Source: an uncultured Oscillospiraceae bacterium
GTDB lineage: Bacteria > Bacillota > Clostridia > Oscillospirales > Oscillospiraceae
Length of the DNA stretch: 11,063 bases
Assembly (NCBI GenBank): GCA_910588975.1
Contig: CAJUSE010000045.1
Coordinates: 1-11,063, forward strand
Direction of reading: 5' to 3'
Shown: positions 6,192 through 11,063 of the stretch, in pieces
How positions within the stretch are numbered: the first letter of the stretch is position 1
How the letters are laid out: each line of letters opens with the position of its first letter
Program-made: the position numbers and the translations under genes
The notes under the pieces: model-generated
The model's database searches: none
What the model saw: the letters and a program-made list of their open reading frames with translations, nothing else
Told to the model about the DNA's origin: nothing

Positions 6192-6209
6192 TATCGGTAT
6201 TTCCGTTAT
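6166..6209. promoter_or_regulatory. Paired XRE operator (15-bp inverted repeat)
   Basis: ATAACGGAAATACCG (6166-6180) recurs as its exact reverse complement at 6195-6209, with a 14-bp AT-rich spacer between. Each arm is itself centred on a dyad, ACGG-AAATA-CCG(T/A), so each can hold a repressor dimer. Centres are about 27-29 bp apart (between two and three helical turns). One arm lies between the -35 and -10 of the leftward promoter and the other lies just upstream of the xre start, as in phage-like two-operator switches. Confidence 0.75.
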
Positions 6210-6235
6210 GGTTGAATGTCCTTGGGGTGAGACCC

Positions 6236-6454
6236 ATGCGGGAGAGAATAAGAGCTTTGCGGGAAGATAGAGACCTGTCACAAAAGGAATTGGCGGGTCA
6301 GTTATCGGTAGCACAGACGACCTACTCCGATTATGAGCTGGGGAAATTGAATATCCCCATTGACGCATTGATCGCCCTGGCAAAATTCTACAATACCAGC
6401 ATCGATTATCTCCTGGAGCTGACCGACGACCCCAGACCCTATAAACGCAAGTAA
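6236..6454 (+). CDS. XRE-family helix-turn-helix repressor
   Basis: This 72-residue single-domain regulator is almost entirely a Cro/C1-type helix-turn-helix: IRALREDRDLSQKELAGQLS (5-24), the recognition-helix region VAQTTYSDYELG (25-36), then IPIDALIALAKFYNTSIDYLL (40-60, ending before LELTDD). There is no ligand, peptidase or sensor domain. ATG 6236 is chosen because GGGGTGA (6224-6230) is 5 nt upstream; the frame also opens at TTG 6212, but that lies too close to the operator arm at 6195-6209. Base composition is clearly more AT-rich than typA and cinA on either side, which suggests the module was acquired separately. It probably represses the divergent 52-residue gene and perhaps itself. 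The stop codon is part of the terminator stem. Confidence 0.92.
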   Translation: MRERIRALREDRDLSQKELAGQLSVAQTTYSDYELGKLNIPIDALIALAKFYNTSIDYLLELTDDPRPYKRK

Positions 6455-6484
6455 GGACCGCCCACCGGGCGGTCCTTATGTTTT
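6452..6484 (+). terminator. Terminator of the xre gene, overlapping its stop codon
   Basis: TAAGGACCGCCC (6452-6463) pairs perfectly with GGGCGGTCCTTA (6467-6478) around a 3-nt loop, followed by TGTTTT. The stem includes the TAA stop codon. Confidence 0.78.
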
Positions 6485-6509
6485 GGCCGGCCATCCCGCC
6501 GATTTCCCG

Positions 6510-6537
6510 TTGCAATTTCTCCCCAAACTATTATAAT
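6510..6537 (+). promoter_or_regulatory. Promoter of cinA
   Basis: TTGCAA (6510-6515), a 16-bp spacer and TATAAT (6532-6537) lie in the gap between the xre terminator and cinA. The predicted leader (from about 6544) is an unusual purine-poor run rich in CA dinucleotides (6551-6570), just before the CAGGAGGG ribosome binding site. I see no SOS box or competence operator. Confidence 0.68.
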
Positions 6538-6587
6538 GGTTACGTTCCAACCATACACACATACACACCACACAGGAGGGATGCCCC

Positions 6588-7841
6588 ATGCCATACACCG
6601 CCGAGCTCATCGCCGTGGGCACCGAGCTGCTCTTGGGCGAGATCGCCAACACCGACGCCCAGGTCATCTCCCGGGGCCTGTCTGGGCTGGGCATCAACGT
6701 CTTTTACCACACCGTGGTGGGGGACAACCCCGCCCGGCTGCGCCAGGCCGTGGACATCGCTCGCTCCCGGGCCGACATCATCATCACCACCGGTGGACTG
6801 GGCCCCACCTGTGATGACCTGACCAAGACCGTACTGGCCGCCGCCTTCGGCAAGGAGCTTGTCTACAACGAGGAGGCCGCCCGGCGGCTGGAGGACTACT
6901 TCGCCCGCTCCGGCCGGCCCCTCACCGAGAACAATTACCAGCAGGCCTATCTGCCCCAGGGCTGCACCCCCTTCCAGAACAACTGGGGCACCGCCCTGGG
7001 CTGCGGTTTTGCGTGTGATGGGGTGCGGGTGGTCATGCTCCCCGGCCCGCCCAGCGAGTGCGCCCCCATGTTCCGTCAGTGCGCCCTCCCCTATCTGGCC
7101 GACCTGGCCGATGGGGTCATTTACAGCCGGTCCCTGCGCATCTTTGGCCGGGGGGAGTCGGCGGTGGAGGCCCTGCTCCGGGACCGGATGAACGCCATGG
7201 AAAACCCCACCCTGGCCCCCTACGCCAAGGAGGGGGAGGTGGAGCTGCGGCTCACCGCCCGGGGGGACACCGAAGCCGCCGCCCAGGCCCTCATCGCCCC
7301 GGAGGAAGCGGCTCTCCGGGCCATGCTGGGGGATCTGGTCTACGGGGCGGACGAGGACAGCCTGGAGGGGGTCTGCCTGGCCCTGCTCCGGGAGCGGGGG
7401 CTCACCCTCTCCGCCGCCGAGAGCTGCACCGGGGGCCTTGTGGCCCAGCGCATCACCGCCCTGCCCGGCGCCTCCGCCGTCTTTAAGGGGGGCGTGGTGA
7501 GCTACTGGAGCGAGGTGAAGGCCGGAGTGCTGGGGGTCCCTGAAGATATGCTGGAGGAGCAGGGCGCCGTCTCCGCCCCGGTGGCCCGGGCCATGGCCCG
7601 GGGAGTCCGGGCGCTCATGGGCACTGACCTGGCCATCTCGGTCACCGGGGTGGCCGGCCCCGACCGGGACGAGCGGGACAACCCGGTGGGCCTTGTGTAC
7701 ATCGGCCTTGCCTGGGATGGGGGCGACTACGTCCGGGAGATCTGTAACCCCGGCCCCCGAGAGCGCATCCGCCGGCTGGCCGCCAACCACGGCTTTGACC
7801 TGGTGCGCAGGAAGGTGCTGGGGCTGGGACTGGAGCTGTGA
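6588..7841 (+). CDS. cinA: Competence/damage-inducible protein CinA (nicotinamide-nucleotide amidase)
   Basis: This 417-residue protein has the two-domain CinA architecture and usual length (about 410-420). The N-terminal COG1058 domain, related to molybdopterin-binding folds and active on ADP-ribose-type pyrophosphates, shows GTELLLGEIANTD (11-23) and TTGGLGPTCDDLTK (67-80). The C-terminal PncC domain (about 255-417), which deamidates nicotinamide mononucleotide to nicotinic acid mononucleotide for NAD salvage, shows AESCTGGL (277-284), FKGGVVSYW and SVTGVAGPD (351-359). The usual glycine-rich loop after GVAGP is replaced by a charged DRDERDN stretch before PVGLVYIG; I believe similar variants occur in clostridia. 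CAGGAGGG (6571-6578) lies 9 nt before the ATG. In Firmicutes cinA is often next to recA or pgsA; here it stands alone with its own promoter, and the next gene is nifJ. Despite the name, nothing here ties it to competence. Confidence 0.96.
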   Translation: MPYTAELIAVGTELLLGEIANTDAQVISRGLSGLGINVFYHTVVGDNPARLRQAVDIARSRADIIITTGGLGPTCDDLTKTVLAAAFGKELVYNEEAARRLEDYFARSGRPLTENNYQQAYLPQGCTPFQNNWGTALGCGFACDGVRVVMLPGPPSECAPMFRQCALPYLADLADGVIYSRSLRIFGRGESAVEALLRDRMNAMENPTLAPYAKEGEVELRLTARGDTEAAAQALIAPEEAALRAMLGDLVYGADEDSLEGVCLALLRERGLTLSAAESCTGGLVAQRITALPGASAVFKGGVVSYWSEVKAGVLGVPEDMLEEQGAVSAPVARAMARGVRALMGTDLAISVTGVAGPDRDERDNPVGLVYIGLAWDGGDYVREICNPGPRERIRRLAANHGFDLVRRKVLGLGLEL

Positions 7842-7939
7842 CAGGGAAACTTTGGTCAAAGTCCCCCGCATATGCCCCTCTTGGGGGAGGGAAGCAAAGC
7901 TTTTCCGCAAAAAAGGGCCGAGTTTTGCCCAAGTGGAGG
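7842..7939. other. Hairpin-rich gap between cinA and the nifJ promoter
   Basis: This stretch holds several short dyads: ACTTTG-GT-CAAAGT near 7850-7863, CCCC-TCTT-GGGG (7875-7886), AAAGCTTT, and GGGC...GCCC near 7915-7930. None is followed by a proper T-tract, so a standard cinA terminator is not obvious. The texture looks like part of a dispersed intergenic repeat, but no second copy exists in this window to prove it. Confidence 0.35.
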
Positions 7940-7968
7940 TTTACAAATTGACTTGAGAGTGATAAAAT
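7940..7968 (+). promoter_or_regulatory. Promoter of nifJ
   Basis: TTTACA (7940-7945), a 17-bp spacer and TAAAAT (7963-7968) form the best sigma-A-type match. A nearby TTGACT (7948-7953) is badly spaced for any -10. The leader is about 60 nt, and AAGGAGG (8018-8024) lies 10 nt before the start codon. Confidence 0.6.
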
Positions 7969-8034
7969 AAAAACGCTACTATGGGATAGTTTCCATTTTC
8001 TCGAGGAAATAAGCTTGAAGGAGGAATCGTTCAA

Positions 8035-11000
8035 ATGGCAAGACAGTTCAAATCCATGGACGGTAACACCGCAGCTGCGCATGTAAGCTATGCGTTTACT
8101 GAGGTGGCGGGTATCTACCCCATCACGCCGTCCTCCCCCATGGCCGACAACGTCGACCAGTGGGCCGCTGCCGGTCGGAAGAACATCTTCGGCAACCCCG
8201 TGCGGGTCATCGAGATGCAGTCCGAGGCCGGCGCTTCGGGCACCGTTCACGGCTCCCTGGCCGCCGGCGCCCTGACCACCACCTACACCGCATCCCAGGG
8301 CCTGCTGCTGATGATCCCCAACATGTACAAGATCGCCGGCGAGCTGCTGCCCTGCGTGTTCCATGTGTCCGCCCGTACCGTGTCCAGCCACGCGCTGAAC
8401 ATCTTCGGCGACCACTCCGACGTCATGGCCTGCCGCCAGACCGGCTTCGCCATGCTGGCCGAGGGCAGCGTGCAGGAGGTCATGGACCTGGCTCCTGTGG
8501 CCCACCTGGCTGCCATCAAGGGCCGTGTCCCCTTCGTCAACTTCTTCGACGGCTTCCGGACCTCCCACGAGATCCAGAAGGTGGCCATCTGGGACTATGA
8601 CGACCTGGCCGAGATGGTGGACATGGATGCCGTCAAGGCCTTCCGTGAGCGGGCCCTGAACCCCGAGCACCCCACCATGCGTGGCTCTCACGAGAACGGC
8701 GACGTGTTCTTCCAGCACCGTGAGGCCTGCAACGAGTACTATGACGCTCTGCCTGAGATCGTCGAGGAGTACATGGCCAAGATCAACGCCAAGATCGGCA
8801 CCGACTATCAGCTGTTCAACTATCATGGCGCCCCCGACGCCGACCGTGTCATCATCGCCATGGGCTCCATCTGCGACGTGACCGAGGAGGTCGTGGACTA
8901 CATGAACGCCCACGGCGAGAAGGTGGGCCTGGTGAAGGTCCGCCTGTACCGCCCCTTCCGGGCTGACAAGCTGATCGCCGCCATCCCCGCCACCGCCAAG
9001 AAGATCGCCGTTCTGGACCGTACCAAGGAGCCCGGCTCCCTGGGCGAGCCCCTCTATCAGGACGTTATCTCCGCCCTGTTCGAGGCCGGCATCACCGACC
9101 GCACCGTCGTGGGCGGCCGTTACGGCCTGGGCTCCAAGGATACTCCTCCCGCCAGCGTGTTCGCTGTCTACGAGGAGCTGAGCAAGGCCCAGCCCAAGCG
9201 GGAGTTCACCATTGGCATCGTGGATGATGTCACCCACCTGTCCCTGGAGGAGAAGCCCGCCCCCAGCACCGCTGTGGAGGGCACCATGGAGTGCAAGTTC
9301 TGGGGCCTGGGCGGCGACGGCACCGTGGGCGCCAACAAGAACTCCACCAAGATCATCGGCGACCACACCGACAAGTATATCCAGTCCTACTTCCAGTATG
9401 ACTCCAAGAAGACCGGCGGCGTGACCATCAGCCACCTGCGCTTCGGTGACAAGCCCATCCACAGCCCCTACTATATCAACAAGGCTGACTTTGTGGCCTG
9501 CCACGTGCCCGCCTATATTATCAAGGCCTTCCCCATGGTCCGTGACGTGAAGGACGGCGGCACCTTCCTCATCAACTGCCAGTGGACTGACGAGGAGCTC
9601 AACGAGCACATGCCCGCCGTGGCCAAGCGCTACATCGCTGAGCACCACATCAACGTCTACACCATCAACGCCATCGACGCCGCCATCCAGATCGGCATGG
9701 GCAAGCGGACCAACACCATCCTGCAGTCCGCCTTCTTTGCCCTGGCCAACATCATCCCCTCCGCCGAGGCCATCCAGTATATGAAGGATGCCGCCGAGCA
9801 CTCCTACCTGAAGAAGGGCCGGGACGTGGTGGAGATGAACTGGAAGGCCATCGACATGGGCGCCTCCCTGCTCCACAAGGTGGAGATCCCCGCTGACTGG
9901 GCCAACGCTCAGGACAAGCCCAAGGAGAACAAGCACACCGGCCGTCCCGCCGTGGTCGAGCAGGTGGTCAACATCATGGAGCCCATCACCCGTATGGACG
10001 GCGACAGCCTGCCCGTGTCCGCCTTTGCCGGCATCTATGCTGACGGCACCTTCCAGCAGGGCGCTGCCGCTTACGAGAAGCGGGGCGTGGCCGTCACCGT
10101 TCCCGAGTGGGATTCCGAGAAGTGTATCCAGTGCAACCAGTGCGCTTACGTCTGCCCCCACGCCACCATCCGTCCCTTCGCTCTGAGCGCTGACGAGGCC
10201 GCCAAGGCTCCCGCCGCCGCCAAGATCGTGGGCATCAAGGCCGGCAAGGGCAAGGACGTGTATCAGTACACCATGGCCGTCTCTCCCATGGATTGTATGG
10301 GCTGCGGCGTCTGCGTGGGCATCTGCCCCACCAAGGCCATCACCATGGTGCCCCAGGAGAGCCAGCTGGATCAGCAGAGCGTGTTCGACTACTGCGTGGC
10401 CCAGGTCTCCGAGAAGGAGGACATGGTGGGCGTCACCAGCGTGAAGGACAGCCAGTTCAAGACTCCTCTGCTGGAGTTCTCCGGCTCCTGCGCTGGCTGT
10501 GCCGAGACCAGCTATGCCCGTCTCATCACTCAGGTCTGCGGCGAGCGGATGTATATCTCCAACGCCACCGGCTGTTCTTCCATCTGGGGCGGCCCCGCTG
10601 CCACCAGCCCCTACACCGTCACCAAGGAGGGCAAGGGTCCCGCTTGGGCCAACTCCCTGTTTGAGGACAACGCCGAGCACGGTCTGGGTATGTACTACGG
10701 CCAGAAGGCCCTCCGTGACCGTCTCCAGGAGAAGACCGAGAAGCTCATCGCCGTGCCCTACTGCGATGCCGAGCTGAAGGCCGCCGCTCAGGAGTGGCTG
10801 GACACCATGGACGACGGCGTGGCCAACGGCCCCGCTGCCAAGAAGTATATCCAGCTGCTGGAGGAGTGCATCGTCGATCTTGACACCCTGGCCACCGTGG
10901 CCGACGGCAAGTTCGCCGCCCACGCTGCCGAGCTCAAGGCCGCCGGCGCCACCCACTGCGACTGCGAGGCCTGCACTCTGGCGGCTGAGATCCTGGAGCT

Positions 11001-11063
11001 CAAGGAGTTCCTGAACAAGAAGTCCGTGTGGATCTTCGGCGGCGACGGCTGGGCCTACGACAT
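8035..11063 (+). CDS. nifJ: Pyruvate:ferredoxin (flavodoxin) oxidoreductase, C-terminus cut by window edge
   Basis: The enzyme converts pyruvate and CoA to acetyl-CoA and CO2 while reducing ferredoxin, the central energy step of anaerobic clostridia, in the cytoplasm. The window holds 1009 codons of an expected 1170-1190 with no stop. Visible elements in order: YPITPSSPM (28-36), the thiamine-diphosphate Glu64 in EMQSEAG, Arg114 in HVSAR (both at the same numbers as in the Desulfovibrio africanus enzyme), and the gamma-type domain with WGLGGDGTVGANKNS. Next are two ferredoxin clusters, CIQCNQCAYVCP (697-708) and CMGCGVCVGICP (754-765), then the proximal cluster Cys819, Cys822 and Cys847 (CAGCAET, ATGCSS). 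The sequence ends in GDGWAYDI, the start of the Mg-thiamine-diphosphate motif; the fourth proximal Cys lies beyond the edge. AAGGAGG lies 10 nt upstream of ATG 8035. Near-exclusive AAG for Lys and frequent CGT for Arg fit a highly expressed gene. Confidence 0.98.
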   Translation, partial: MARQFKSMDGNTAAAHVSYAFTEVAGIYPITPSSPMADNVDQWAAAGRKNIFGNPVRVIEMQSEAGASGTVHGSLAAGALTTTYTASQGLLLMIPNMYKIAGELLPCVFHVSARTVSSHALNIFGDHSDVMACRQTGFAMLAEGSVQEVMDLAPVAHLAAIKGRVPFVNFFDGFRTSHEIQKVAIWDYDDLAEMVDMDAVKAFRERALNPEHPTMRGSHENGDVFFQHREACNEYYDALPEIVEEYMAKINAKIGTDYQLFNYHGAPDADRVIIAMGSICDVTEEVVDYMNAHGEKVGLVKVRLYRPFRADKLIAAIPATAKKIAVLDRTKEPGSLGEPLYQDVISALFEAGITDRTVVGGRYGLGSKDTPPASVFAVYEELSKAQPKREFTIGIVDDVTHLSLEEKPAPSTAVEGTMECKFWGLGGDGTVGANKNSTKIIGDHTDKYIQSYFQYDSKKTGGVTISHLRFGDKPIHSPYYINKADFVACHVPAYIIKAFPMVRDVKDGGTFLINCQWTDEELNEHMPAVAKRYIAEHHINVYTINAIDAAIQIGMGKRTNTILQSAFFALANIIPSAEAIQYMKDAAEHSYLKKGRDVVEMNWKAIDMGASLLHKVEIPADWANAQDKPKENKHTGRPAVVEQVVNIMEPITRMDGDSLPVSAFAGIYADGTFQQGAAAYEKRGVAVTVPEWDSEKCIQCNQCAYVCPHATIRPFALSADEAAKAPAAAKIVGIKAGKGKDVYQYTMAVSPMDCMGCGVCVGICPTKAITMVPQESQLDQQSVFDYCVAQVSEKEDMVGVTSVKDSQFKTPLLEFSGSCAGCAETSYARLITQVCGERMYISNATGCSSIWGGPAATSPYTVTKEGKGPAWANSLFEDNAEHGLGMYYGQKALRDRLQEKTEKLIAVPYCDAELKAAAQEWLDTMDDGVANGPAAKKYIQLLEECIVDLDTLATVADGKFAAHAAELKAAGATHCDCEACTLAAEILELKEFLNKKSVWIFGGDGWAYD

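Noticed and set aside
5985..6454. Classical toxin-antitoxin pair
   Set aside because: The two genes are divergent, not a tandem operon, and neither product shows a known toxin fold. The XRE/small-protein switch is reported instead without assigning toxicity.
6551..6574. CA-rich leader of cinA as a microsatellite or repeat array
   Set aside because: The run is short and irregular, with too few exact units to call a repeat or CRISPR-like structure.
6540..7910. A 456-codon minus-strand frame opposite cinA
   Set aside because: It mirrors cinA, has no recognisable motifs and begins inside the hairpin-rich gap.
7642..10956. A 1104-codon open frame on the minus strand opposite cinA and nifJ
   Set aside because: It is antisense to two unmistakable genes. 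The long open frame follows from strong C/G third-position bias. Its product is low-complexity Gly/His/Val-rich sequence with no domain pattern.

Overview
The window looks like chromosomal DNA of a high-GC, strictly anaerobic Firmicute, most likely an Oscillospiraceae-type gut clostridium. Four things point this way: a pyruvate:ferredoxin oxidoreductase, strong AGGAGG-type ribosome binding sites, sigma-A-like promoters in AT-rich gaps between GC-rich genes, and protein sequences that resemble that family. The species assignment is inference, because no marker RNA is present.

Layout, left to right. (1) The 3' end of thiI (tRNA 4-thiouridine synthase) overlaps the start of a small DUF2809-type membrane protein gene by one base. 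A strong bidirectional terminator separates this pair from the next unit. (2) A TetR-family regulator (minus strand) is divergent from a 642-residue lipoprotein flavin reductase (FAD_binding_2 plus C-terminal FMN_bind). The shared gap holds back-to-back promoters and an 18-bp palindrome over the reductase -35 box. This looks like a substrate-inducible extracellular respiratory reductase module. (3) An orphan BlaI/MecI-type repressor has a clear promoter, a palindrome just downstream of the -10, and its own terminator. (4) typA/bipA, the ribosome-associated GTPase, has a strong promoter and a roughly 100-nt leader with a hairpin. (5) A small, visibly AT-richer module holds a 52-residue protein (minus strand, too short for routine ORF calling) divergent from a 72-residue XRE repressor. 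A 15-bp perfect inverted repeat overlies the promoter of the small gene. (6) cinA, the two-domain nicotinamide-nucleotide amidase, has its own promoter. (7) A hairpin-rich gap is followed by nifJ/por (pyruvate:ferredoxin oxidoreductase). It is intact from its start but runs off the right edge inside the C-terminal thiamine-diphosphate motif.

Most genes are monocistronic, and nearly every unit has a recognisable promoter and hairpin terminator. Housekeeping functions (ThiI, TypA, CinA, NifJ) alternate with three small regulatory modules (TetR, BlaI, XRE). I found no rRNA, tRNA, CRISPR array, transposase or integrase. The best candidates for something undescribed are the TetR-controlled flavin reductase, whose active site departs from fumarate reductase, and the XRE/52-residue divergent switch.
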